NCBI RefSeq assembly: GCF_051201625.1
Contig: NZ_CP179203.1
Span: 2,046,001 to 2,110,000, forward strand
Length of the DNA: 64,000 bases
Direction of reading: 5' to 3'
Source: Shimia sp051201625
Lineage (GTDB): Bacteria > Pseudomonadota > Alphaproteobacteria > Rhodobacterales > Rhodobacteraceae
Shown: one piece after another, positions 51,255 through 60,244 of the stretch
How the letters are laid out: each line of letters opens with the position of its first letter
Numbering within the stretch: position 1 is the stretch's first letter
Position numbers and translations under genes: made by a program
The notes under the pieces: generated by a model
The model's input: only the letters and a program-made list of their open reading frames with translations
What the model was told of the DNA's origin: nothing
Databases searched by the model: none

Positions 51255-53245
51255 TGCCGCACTTGATTAAGTACCTTATGCGAACAGGTGTTTTCTGGCT
51301 GAGCCTTTTTGTTACCACGTGGTTATTGTCGCATTATTCTTTCCAAATCTACAAGGCGTTGGATGCACGCTGGATCATTCGTTACCCAAAGAAGTACCAA
51401 TTGAATTTTGATGATAGCATCAGCAGTCTACTGAACTGGCTGGTTGATGTTGCGAATTTTGGGCTGTTCACGTTCCGGGAGCTCACACGTGCCATCGCAT
51501 GGGTGATTGAAATTCCCTATCAGTTTCTGCGCAACCTGCTGATTGAGGGGTTCCAGACTGGGCTTGGCGATGCTGCGGTTCAGATCGCGCCTTCTCTGAG
51601 TTGGATTGCCGTGATCGGCATTGTTGTAACCATTGGTCACTACGCCCGTGATTGGGTCTTGGCGGCGCTTACGTGTATATGTTTCCTTTATCTTGCAGTT
51701 TTTGGACAATGGGACAGCGCAATGGTGACCTTGGCTTCGGTGCTGGTTGCGGTTCCAATCGGGGCAGTGGGTGGGCTTGTGTTGGGTATTCTGGCCTATC
51801 GTGCGGTGTGGGTAGAAAGGCTTCTGCGCCCAATCCTTGATCTGATGCAGACAGTTCCGGTTTTCGCCTATCTCGTGCCTATCTTGATCTTGTTCGGGTT
51901 TGGCCCTGTGGCCGCCCTTGTGGCAACCGTGATCTATGCAATGCCTCCGATGATCCGAGTGACCATAGTGGCGTTGCGTGGAACGCCTGAAGAGCTTTTA
52001 GAGGCCGGGCGGATGATGGGGGCCACGCCGCGCCAGATGACATGGAAAGTACTGGTGCCAGTGGCGACTCCGACCCTAATGGTCGGGGTGAACCAAGTGA
52101 TTATGCTTACACTGAACATGGTGATAATCGCATCGATGATCGGGGCAGGGGGGCTTGGGTTCGACGTCTTAGCTAGTCTGCGAAAACTTGACATCGGTGG
52201 CGGTATTGAGGCCGGGCTGGCTATCGTGGTGATGGCCATCGCGCTCGACCGAACTAGTCAAGCTTTTTCAGAGAGGCGCATGGAGCATCAGCGAACTGGC
52301 AACGTGTTGCAACGCCATCCTTGGAGTACCACAGTACTTTTAGTCGTCGTGGTAACTTTCATTCTGGGGTTAGTAATCCCAGCGGTGCAAAGCTATCCGG
52401 ACGCGTGGAAGATAAGTACTGGTGCGTTTTGGTCGAATGCGATTGAGTGGATCAACGTAAATTTTTTCGACACTCTGGAAGTAATTAAGACCGCCCTTTT
52501 AAAGGGGATTCTCTTACCAGTTAAAAAGTTTTTTTCTGGCATTCCGTGGCTTTGGGGTGTCGTGGTTACAGGTTTGATTTCATGGCGGGTCGCGGGTTGG
52601 AAATTGGGTCTTGCCGCCACTTTAATGATGGGGTTCATAGCTGCGTCCGGTTTATGGGGCAAGGCGATGGTGACATTATACCTTTGCGGTGTGTCGGTAT
52701 TCATCGCGGTGCTGGTCGGCACGCCCCTGGGAATCTGGGCTGCACAGAAACCGGGAGCGGGTCGCGTTATTCTTGGGCTGATGGACACTTTGCAGACGTT
52801 GCCGTCTTTTGTTTACCTGATCCCCGTTGTGATGTTGTTCAGGGTAGGTGATTTTAGTGCAATGATTGCTGTCGTACTCTACGCACTTGCTCCGGCCGTA
52901 CGCTATGCGGCGCATGGCATTCGTGAAGTCCCATTGCAATTGCTGGAAGCAGGGCAAATGGCGGGATGCACCCCACGGCAGTTGTTATGGCGGGTAAAGA
53001 TTCCAATGGCAACGCCGCAGCTTCTACTTGGTCTGAACCAGACGATCATGCTTGCGCTTTCGATGTTGGTAATCACCGCGCTCGTGGGCACTAGGGACTT
53101 GGGTCAAGAGGTTTACATTGCTTTGACAAAGGCCAATGCAGGTCAGGGCATTGTAGCGGGCCTATCGGTGGCCTTTATTGCGATTGTTGCAGATCGCATC
53201 ATGCACGCCTTGTCAGACAATCAAAAACAGAGGTTGAGTCTATGA
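51254..53245 (+). CDS. Betaine-type ABC transporter permease with two ProW domains fused
   Basis: A 663-residue membrane protein that contains the ProW permease unit twice. The first (about residues 150-330) has LMQTVPVFAYLVPILILFGF and the EAA loop ELLEAGRMMGATPRQMTWKV. The second (about 470-655) has LMDTLQTLPSFVYLIPVVML and QLLEAGQMAGCTPRQLLWRV. Most OpuAB/ProW proteins have one such unit and dimerise, so one chain here should supply both halves. It overlaps its neighbours at both ends (TGATG, ATGA). Confidence 0.9.
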   Translation: MPHLIKYLMRTGVFWLSLFVTTWLLSHYSFQIYKALDARWIIRYPKKYQLNFDDSISSLLNWLVDVANFGLFTFRELTRAIAWVIEIPYQFLRNLLIEGFQTGLGDAAVQIAPSLSWIAVIGIVVTIGHYARDWVLAALTCICFLYLAVFGQWDSAMVTLASVLVAVPIGAVGGLVLGILAYRAVWVERLLRPILDLMQTVPVFAYLVPILILFGFGPVAALVATVIYAMPPMIRVTIVALRGTPEELLEAGRMMGATPRQMTWKVLVPVATPTLMVGVNQVIMLTLNMVIIASMIGAGGLGFDVLASLRKLDIGGGIEAGLAIVVMAIALDRTSQAFSERRMEHQRTGNVLQRHPWSTTVLLVVVVTFILGLVIPAVQSYPDAWKISTGAFWSNAIEWINVNFFDTLEVIKTALLKGILLPVKKFFSGIPWLWGVVVTGLISWRVAGWKLGLAATLMMGFIAASGLWGKAMVTLYLCGVSVFIAVLVGTPLGIWAAQKPGAGRVILGLMDTLQTLPSFVYLIPVVMLFRVGDFSAMIAVVLYALAPAVRYAAHGIREVPLQLLEAGQMAGCTPRQLLWRVKIPMATPQLLLGLNQTIMLALSMLVITALVGTRDLGQEVYIALTKANAGQGIVAGLSVAFIAIVADRIMHALSDNQKQRLSL

Positions 53246-54117
53246 TAGAGGATCCGATATCCCGTGCGGCGCAACTGCCGTGTTTTGACAATCCAGATCA
53301 GATTCAGCTTTTGAGCGGTGGAATCACCAACGTCAACCTGCAGGTGACAGATGGTGATCGTCGATATGTTGTCCGGTTCGGTGAAGATATTCCTGAGCAT
53401 GGCGTTCTGCGCTGGAACGAACTTGCTCTGAGCCGTGCGGCAGAATCTGCAGGTATTTCGCCTGCCGTTCATTATCACGAACCGGGGGTGCTTGTGCTCG
53501 ATTTCATCGAGGCTCAGACCTACACCGAAGAGGTGGCCCGTGATCCGAAAAATGTTACGCGCATCGTAGACCTACTAAAGCACATGCATTATGCTCTGGC
53601 CCCACATCTCACCGCCCCAGTGCTGACCTTTTGGCCATTCCAGGTGAACCGCACATATGCCACACGACTACGTACCGACGGATCTCGATATACCTCTAAA
53701 CTGTCGGAACTGATGGTTGGACTAAATAAGCTAGAGGATGCGACCGGCCCGGTCTCTCTAGTAATAGGCCACAATGATTTGCTTGCCGCTAATATTCTTG
53801 ATGATAAGAAAAAACTTTGGCTGATCGACTGGGAATATGGCGGGTTCAATACGCCGCTCTTTGATCTTGCAGGACTGGCTGGCAACAATGGTTATACCGA
53901 AGTGCAGGAGCAGGGTATGCTCGAGCAGTATTTCGATGTTCCAGCCGCCACACATTGGCGAGCTTACCAAGCCATGAAGTGCATTTCATTGATGCGAGAA
54001 ACCCTTTGGTCAATGACATCGGAAATCCATTCGAGCCTAGACTTCGACTATGTCTCCTACACTGCTGAGAACATGTACAGGCTGAATGCCGCTCTGCAAG
54101 ATTTTCAAAATACTTAA
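53242..54117 (+). CDS. Choline/ethanolamine kinase-like phosphotransferase (1)
   Basis: A 291-residue protein of the APH/choline kinase fold. The catalytic loop GHNDLLAANIL carries D179 and N184, and the metal-binding loop LIDWEYGGFNTPLFDLAGLA carries D196; WEYxxxxxPxFDLA is typical of choline kinases (LicA). It should transfer phosphate from ATP to a small alcohol or amino alcohol. It is coupled to the permease (ATGA overlap) and followed after 9 bp by a DMGDH-like gene. A second, distant kinase of the same family closes the operon. Confidence 0.8.
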   Translation: MIEDPISRAAQLPCFDNPDQIQLLSGGITNVNLQVTDGDRRYVVRFGEDIPEHGVLRWNELALSRAAESAGISPAVHYHEPGVLVLDFIEAQTYTEEVARDPKNVTRIVDLLKHMHYALAPHLTAPVLTFWPFQVNRTYATRLRTDGSRYTSKLSELMVGLNKLEDATGPVSLVIGHNDLLAANILDDKKKLWLIDWEYGGFNTPLFDLAGLAGNNGYTEVQEQGMLEQYFDVPAATHWRAYQAMKCISLMRETLWSMTSEIHSSLDFDYVSYTAENMYRLNAALQDFQNT

Positions 54118-54126
54118 GGACCAACC

Positions 54127-56559
54127 ATGACGATTCCATCCTCTGCTAAGACTCTGATAATCGGGGGCGGTATTATTGGCTGCTCAACAGCGTATCACCT
54201 AGCCCATATGGGTGAGGAGGTACTGCTGCTTGAAAAGGCAGGACTTACATCGGGGTCTACTTGGCACGCCGCAGGGTTGGTGGGACAATTGCGTTCCAAC
54301 GCCAACATCACGCAACTGCTGGGATATTCTATCGATCTTTACGACAAACTTGAGGAAGAAACCGGGCTCGCCACGGGTTGGAAAATGAACGGTGGTTTGC
54401 GACTGGCCTGTAGCGAGGAACGCTGGACCGAGGTAAAGCGGCAGGCAACGACGGCGCATTCCTTCGGCCTAGACATGCAACTGTTGACACCGAAAGAAGC
54501 ACAGGACCTATGGCCGCTTATGGACATTTCGGACATTGTCGGAGCTGCCTTTCTGCCCACGGATGGGCAGGCCAGCCCCTCGGATATCACGCAGGCGCTT
54601 GCAAAGGGCGCGCGAGCCAAGGGTGCGGTTCTGCGGGAAAATACCCCCGTCACCGCTATTCTTTCCGAGCGGGGAAAATTAGTCGGTGTGCGCACTGCGG
54701 ATGGTGATGTTGCATGCGAAAAGTTGGTTCTGTGTTGCGGTCAGTGGACACGCGACTTGGCTAAAACCATCGGTGTAACAGTGCCGCTTGTTTCGGTTGA
54801 GCACCAATATATGGTAACTGAAGCCTTCGGTGTACCAAAGGATCTACCGACGCTCCGCGATCCGGATAGGCTGACTTACTTCAAAGAGGAGGTCGGTGGC
54901 CTTGTAATGGGAGGGTATGAGCCAAATGGGATACCGTGGGCTAAGGATGGCGTTCCCGATCCATTTGACTTTCAGCTACTGGAGTCAAATTTTGACCACT
55001 TTGAGCAGTTGGTGGAGTTGGCCTTGCCGCGCGTACCAAAACTGGAAAGTGTTGGCGTCAAGCAGTTAATCAATGGCCCTGAAAGCTTCACCCCTGACGG
55101 CAATTTCATCTTGGGCGCGGCGCCCGAAATGGCCAATGTTTTCGTAGGAGCTGGTTTCAACGCCTTTGGGATTGCGTCTGGTGGCGGTGCTGGCATGGCG
55201 CTGGCGGAGTGGATAGCTACGGGCGCGCCTCCCTACGATATGTGGCCCGTGGACATCCGCCGGTTTGGTAGACCGCACACCGATAGCGATTGGGTACGCA
55301 CGCGTACACTTGAGGCCTACGGTAAACATTACACGATGGCGTGGCCGTCGGAGGAACACGAAAGTGGTCGGCCTTGTCGCCGCTCGCCGCTTTATGACAA
55401 GCTTAAGTCGAAAGGTGCGGTGTTTGGTGAGAAGCTTGGATGGGAGCGGCCCAACTGGTTTGCTGAGATTGGAGAAACATCTCGGGATATCTATACTTTC
55501 GAACTCCCTAACTGGCACATACCGGTAGGACGGGAACACAAGGCTGCGCGCGAAGCGGCGGTTCTCTTCGATCAAAGCTCATTTGCCAAATTTATCATGC
55601 AGGGCCCGGACGCTGAGGCCGCCCTGCAATGGATTGCGTCCAATCGTGTAGACAAGCCCTCAGGATCGATCATTTACACGCAGATGCTCAACGATCAGGG
55701 CGGGATAGAATGCGACTTGACCTGCGTACGTACAGGGCATGACAGTTACTACATTGTTACTGGTACGGGTTTTGCCACACATGATTTTGACTGGATCCGC
55801 CGAAACATTCCAAATGGGATGAATGCGCAGCTGATTGATGTGACATCCTCAAACGCTGTGCTCTCGCTTTTTGGCCCCAAGGCTAGGGATATCTTGTCTG
55901 CAGTGACGCGTGCCAATGTGTCGAATGAGGCCCAGCCTTTCGCAACTGCAAGGCAAATTGGGATCGCCGGGTGCCCGGTTTTGGCTCTGCGCATTACTTA
56001 TGTTGGCGAGCTGGGCTGGGAACTTCACTTACCCACTGAATACGCCCTGACTGTGTATGATGCCCTGCATGAAGCGGGAGCTGAGCACGGTTTACGTGAT
56101 GCGGGGTATCGCGCCATCGAAACCCTTCGGCTTGAGAAGGGGTATCGGGCTTGGTCTTCTGATATCGGGCCAGACCACACGCCAGATGAGGCTGGACTGG
56201 GCTGGGCGGTGAAAATGAAATCAAACATTCCCTTCAAGGGTCGTGAGGCAGTGGCTGCACAACGTGAATGCGGGTTGAGGAAGATCCTCGCAACGTTTAC
56301 CACTAGCAGCGAAACAATCTTGTCAGGCCGTGAGACGATTTATCGCGACGGTGTGAAATGTGGGTGGCTATCCTCAGGTGGCCACGGTCATACGCTGAGC
56401 CGTTCCATCGGCATCGGTTATGTGCGTGCGTCTGACCCAATTGACCACAACTATGTTTTAGCAGGAACCTACGAATTGGAGGTAGCGACCGAGCGCGTTC
56501 CTGCTCAGATTACCCTTGCCCCGCTCTATGATCCTCAGATGGATCGGATAAAAGGTTAG
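54127..56559 (+). CDS. Dimethylglycine/sarcosine dehydrogenase-like FAD protein with GcvT domain (1)
   Basis: An 810-residue two-part enzyme. The FAD-dependent oxidase half opens TLIIGGGIIGCSTAYHLAHM and has H47 in GSTWHAAGLVGQL, the position of the histidine that binds FAD covalently in DMGDH. The C-terminal half (about residues 430-800) is a GcvT-type tetrahydrofolate domain (GLRDAGYRAIETLRLEKGYR). Such enzymes remove an N-methyl group and pass it to folate. The substrate is unknown; context suggests a methylated amine brought in by the adjacent importer. The next gene is a close paralogue after 4 bp. Confidence 0.88.
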   Translation: MTIPSSAKTLIIGGGIIGCSTAYHLAHMGEEVLLLEKAGLTSGSTWHAAGLVGQLRSNANITQLLGYSIDLYDKLEEETGLATGWKMNGGLRLACSEERWTEVKRQATTAHSFGLDMQLLTPKEAQDLWPLMDISDIVGAAFLPTDGQASPSDITQALAKGARAKGAVLRENTPVTAILSERGKLVGVRTADGDVACEKLVLCCGQWTRDLAKTIGVTVPLVSVEHQYMVTEAFGVPKDLPTLRDPDRLTYFKEEVGGLVMGGYEPNGIPWAKDGVPDPFDFQLLESNFDHFEQLVELALPRVPKLESVGVKQLINGPESFTPDGNFILGAAPEMANVFVGAGFNAFGIASGGGAGMALAEWIATGAPPYDMWPVDIRRFGRPHTDSDWVRTRTLEAYGKHYTMAWPSEEHESGRPCRRSPLYDKLKSKGAVFGEKLGWERPNWFAEIGETSRDIYTFELPNWHIPVGREHKAAREAAVLFDQSSFAKFIMQGPDAEAALQWIASNRVDKPSGSIIYTQMLNDQGGIECDLTCVRTGHDSYYIVTGTGFATHDFDWIRRNIPNGMNAQLIDVTSSNAVLSLFGPKARDILSAVTRANVSNEAQPFATARQIGIAGCPVLALRITYVGELGWELHLPTEYALTVYDALHEAGAEHGLRDAGYRAIETLRLEKGYRAWSSDIGPDHTPDEAGLGWAVKMKSNIPFKGREAVAAQRECGLRKILATFTTSSETILSGRETIYRDGVKCGWLSSGGHGHTLSRSIGIGYVRASDPIDHNYVLAGTYELEVATERVPAQITLAPLYDPQMDRIKG

Positions 56560-56563
56560 GCCT

Positions 56564-58981
56564 ATGACGCAGCATTCTGCCAAACACCTGATCGTTGGCG
56601 GTGGCATCATCGGATGTTCCATCGCCTATCACCTGACCCGAATGGGCGAGAATGATGTGGTTCTTTTGGAACGCGCCAGTCTGACGGAAGGGGCGACCTG
56701 GCATGCGGCTGGCCTTGTCGGCCAATTACGCTCGTCCCGGAATACCACGCGAATGCTCAAGAAATCCGTTGAGATGTATGACCGACTTCAAAATGAAGAA
56801 GGGATGCAGTTTGACTGGAAAAAGACGGGGTCGCTGCGGCTTGCGGCCACGCGTGACCGGATGCTTGAGGCTAAGCGTCTGGCCACAATGGCGCGGAGCT
56901 TTGATCTTGAGATGTCGGTCATCAGCCCCGCAGAAGCGAAAGAGCTTTTCCCTCTAATAGAGGAAAACGGGTTGGAGGGTGCGGCTTTCATTCCCTCAGA
57001 CGGCTATGTTGATCCCGCATCGCTGTGTCAGGCTATCGCTGGAGCGGCTCGCAGACAGGGGGGTGATATCCGTCAGGGAGTCGAGGTGAATGATTTCATA
57101 ATATCCGGCGGTCGGATCACCCAGGTGGAGACTTCAATGGGCGCATTCGAGGCGCAGAATGTTGTATTGGCTACTGGTATGTGGAGCAGGGAAATTGGGG
57201 CCAAACTGGGCATTCGCATTCCAGCCTGTGCGGTGGAACATCAATATATCATTACGGAATCTACTGGCGGTGAACTCGGGCACCTCCCAACGCTGCGAGA
57301 CCCCGAAAGGCTGGTCTACTACAAGCCAGACGTGGGTGGTCGGCTTGTAATTGGCGGGTATGAGGCGAACACTTTGCCGTTTGGCAACCCGAAAATTCCA
57401 GGGCAGTTCGTCCGTCAGTTGCTACCTGAAAACATTGATCGTTTCCTGCCGCTTGCAAAACTAGCTGGTCAGGTGACACCGGTCGTAAACGAAGTTGGTA
57501 TTAGGCAGTTTATCAACGGCCCGATCCCCTATTCTGCAGACGGGGATTTTATTATGGGGTGGCAACCAGGTTTTGAAAATCTGATGCTTGCCACCGGATT
57601 TCTATATGGAATTGCGGCTGGTGGTGGTGCGGGTGAAATGATTGCGGAATGGATCGTAGAAGGTGCGCCCTCCCTTGATTTATGGCCGCTTGATGTTCGC
57701 CGCTTCGCTCCTCATCACGGAACTCGTGCGTTCATGTATCCTCGTGCAGTGGAGCATTACGCGCATCACTACAAGATGCGCTATCCGGGCCAAGAAAATG
57801 AAACTGCGCGTCAACTGCGCTTATCTCCTCTCTATCAACGCCTGAAAGATGCTGGCGCAGTTTATGGCTCTAAAAATGGCTGGGAACGTCCACTCTGGTT
57901 TGCACCTGAGGGGGTAGAGCCGGTCGATCAGTTGGATTTTCTTGATCCTGGTTGGAAGACCTACGCAGCAGGGGAGCACCGGGCGGTGAGGGAACGGGTG
58001 GCCCTGATTGACCAATCCTCGTTTGCTAAGTTTGAAATCCTAGGATCAGGTGCCCTTAACTTGTTACAGCGGCTCTGTGTGTCGAACATGGATAAACCCA
58101 TCGGTTCGGTTATTTACACGCAGATGTGTAACGATGCCGGTGGAACTGAAGCGGACGTCACGTTTGTTCGGCGCGGAGTAGATAGGTTCTACATGGTCAC
58201 AGGTTCTGGCTTTGGTGTGCATGACAGCGATTGGATACAGCTCAACATGCCGAATGATGGCTCAGTCCACCTGATCAACTTGACGTCTGGCAAGGCCGTT
58301 GTGAATATTGTCGGACCTAAATCCCGCGAGGTGCTTGCTGCAGCGTCAGAAAGTGACGTGTCGGACGCGGCTCTTGGCTTTGCAAAAGCTCGAGAGCTCA
58401 TAGTGGGCGCTGCGCCGGTTCTGGCCGTGCGGATCGGTTATGTTGGTGAACTGGGCTTTGAATTACATATTCCTACAGAATACGCTGCATATGTTTATGA
58501 TTTTCTTTGGGAGGCCGGTCAAAGTGTGGGCATTGCCAATGTGGGATACCGAGCGATTGAAAGCTTGCGTATCGAGAAAGGTTATATCTATTGGTCCGGT
58601 GATGTAACGCCCGACTATTCCCCGATCGAGGCGGGGGTGGGTCTGAGGGTGCACCTAAAATCAAAAGGTGATTTCAAGGGACGCGCAGTGCTCGAGGCAC
58701 AAAAGAGGGGGAATTTGCAGCGCAAGCTTTGCACTTTTGTGACAAATGAAAATCTACCACTGACTGGTGGGGAAACCATTTTGATTGGGGAGGAGGTCGT
58801 GTCGCTTACGACATCTGTTGGATACGGGCACACGGTCAAAAAGACTATTGTGCGTGGGTATTTGGACAAAATGCATTGGGGTGTTGGAGAATTCAGCCTT
58901 GAAGTCTTTGGAGAGCGCTATCCGATCATTCATGTCGAAGGTCCGGTTTATGACCCCCAGAATCTAGCGTTGAGAGGTTAG
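56564..58981 (+). CDS. Dimethylglycine/sarcosine dehydrogenase-like FAD protein with GcvT domain (2)
   Basis: An 805-residue paralogue of the preceding gene with the same domain order: LIVGGGIIGCSIAYHLTRMG, H47 in GATWHAAGLVGQL, and a GcvT-like C-terminal half with GIANVGYRAIESLRIEKGYI. Tandem paralogues suggest two successive demethylations or two related substrates. A phosphotransferase gene follows after 12 bp. Confidence 0.88.
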   Translation: MTQHSAKHLIVGGGIIGCSIAYHLTRMGENDVVLLERASLTEGATWHAAGLVGQLRSSRNTTRMLKKSVEMYDRLQNEEGMQFDWKKTGSLRLAATRDRMLEAKRLATMARSFDLEMSVISPAEAKELFPLIEENGLEGAAFIPSDGYVDPASLCQAIAGAARRQGGDIRQGVEVNDFIISGGRITQVETSMGAFEAQNVVLATGMWSREIGAKLGIRIPACAVEHQYIITESTGGELGHLPTLRDPERLVYYKPDVGGRLVIGGYEANTLPFGNPKIPGQFVRQLLPENIDRFLPLAKLAGQVTPVVNEVGIRQFINGPIPYSADGDFIMGWQPGFENLMLATGFLYGIAAGGGAGEMIAEWIVEGAPSLDLWPLDVRRFAPHHGTRAFMYPRAVEHYAHHYKMRYPGQENETARQLRLSPLYQRLKDAGAVYGSKNGWERPLWFAPEGVEPVDQLDFLDPGWKTYAAGEHRAVRERVALIDQSSFAKFEILGSGALNLLQRLCVSNMDKPIGSVIYTQMCNDAGGTEADVTFVRRGVDRFYMVTGSGFGVHDSDWIQLNMPNDGSVHLINLTSGKAVVNIVGPKSREVLAAASESDVSDAALGFAKARELIVGAAPVLAVRIGYVGELGFELHIPTEYAAYVYDFLWEAGQSVGIANVGYRAIESLRIEKGYIYWSGDVTPDYSPIEAGVGLRVHLKSKGDFKGRAVLEAQKRGNLQRKLCTFVTNENLPLTGGETILIGEEVVSLTTSVGYGHTVKKTIVRGYLDKMHWGVGEFSLEVFGERYPIIHVEGPVYDPQNLALRG

Positions 58982-58993
58982 GGAGAAACCACA

Positions 58994-59920
58994 ATGACTG
59001 AACACAAAAAACAGGTGATGGATGCGCTTCGCAAAGCGCCAGAATTTCAGCGATTAAAAACTACAAAAAGTATCACCCGACTTGGTGGGTTGACCAATTT
59101 GGTGCATCGCGTCGATCTAGATCACAGGTCGGTGATTGTGAGGATTCCAGGTGAAGGAACAGAAGCTTATATCGATCGTACCGTCGAAGCACACAACGCT
59201 GTTGCCGCAGCGCGAGCGGGCGTTTCACCACAGGTAGTTTATACCGAAACGGATAGTGGTTTAATGATCACTGAGACGGTTCCCAACATCGAAACCATGA
59301 TGCCGGACCTTTTCAAAAGCCGTGCTGGATCGCCAGGGCGTGCGGGTGCATCTTTGGCGAAGTTGCATAATTCGGGTGAGGTTTTTCAATTTCGTTTCGA
59401 GCTTTTCGCGATGATTGATGATTATCTAAGTGTGCTATCCACCAAGGATGTGGCTTTACCAGAAGGCTATCACGAAGTTGTCGCCGCTGCAGAGCCGGTT
59501 AAGCAGGTGTTGGCCAAGGCTGACTTGCCGCTTGCGCCTTGTCATTGTGATCCGTTATGCGAAAATTTTCTTGATGATGGTACAATCATGTGGATCGTTG
59601 ATTGGGAGTATTCCGGAATGAATGACCCGCTGTGGGATTTGGGCGATCTTTCTGTTGAAGCCGGAATGGATGCTGCGCAGGATGCGGAAATGATGGCAGC
59701 TTATTTCGGTCGGCTACCAACTGATGCCGAGCGGGGACGGATGGTAATTTACAAAGCGATGTGTGACTTGCTTTGGACGCTCTGGGGGCTTATCCAATTG
59801 GCCGATGACAATCAGGCTGAGGACTTTTGGGCTTACGCCGATGGGCGTTTTGCACGGTGCAAGGCATTGATGCAAGATGATGGATTCAACCAACACATTG
59901 AGGCGGTGCGTGCAGTCTGA
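58994..59920 (+). CDS. Choline kinase-like phosphotransferase (2)
   Basis: A 308-residue APH-fold kinase. The catalytic loop CHCDPLCENFLDD holds D186 and N191, and the metal site IVDWEYSGMNDPLWDLGDL holds D203; the pattern is close to LicA/choline kinase. The N-terminal IRLGGLTNLVHRVDL-like segment (read ITRLGGLTNLVHRVDL) is the nucleotide-binding part. It differs clearly from the first kinase, so it is not a recent copy. It ends the operon. Confidence 0.8.
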   Translation: MTEHKKQVMDALRKAPEFQRLKTTKSITRLGGLTNLVHRVDLDHRSVIVRIPGEGTEAYIDRTVEAHNAVAAARAGVSPQVVYTETDSGLMITETVPNIETMMPDLFKSRAGSPGRAGASLAKLHNSGEVFQFRFELFAMIDDYLSVLSTKDVALPEGYHEVVAAAEPVKQVLAKADLPLAPCHCDPLCENFLDDGTIMWIVDWEYSGMNDPLWDLGDLSVEAGMDAAQDAEMMAAYFGRLPTDAERGRMVIYKAMCDLLWTLWGLIQLADDNQAEDFWAYADGRFARCKALMQDDGFNQHIEAVRAV

Positions 59921-60244
59921 CCGGTAGGCCTGAGTATGCTCGCTAGTGCTTTGGCCGGAAGGTGAAACTGTTGCACTAGCGGCCGTTGTATTCTGAACCT
60001 GTTACTCGCATAAGCCCGTTCAACAGTCAAAAGATGCGGGATGAGGTCGTCTAATTCATATGCAGATCAGATAGCTTATGCAGCTCTACAAAACCCCAGA
60101 AGGTCTTGTGCGTGATTGCCTGTAAGCGATTGTGGTTCGAAATTCATTGTAGGCCGAGTGCCTCCAATTCCATTAGAGTAAGTGTATGTGTTCTGGATAT
60201 CAAAACTTGGCACCAGAACACATTTTGTTGTTTAAGCCGTTCAG
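59921..60244. other. 324-bp convergent intergenic region with an inverted repeat
   Basis: Contains CGCTAGTGC (59941-59949) and its perfect complement GCACTAGCG (59973-59981) around 23 nt. This could end transcription of the rightward operon. No gene is visible in the rest. Confidence 0.45.
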
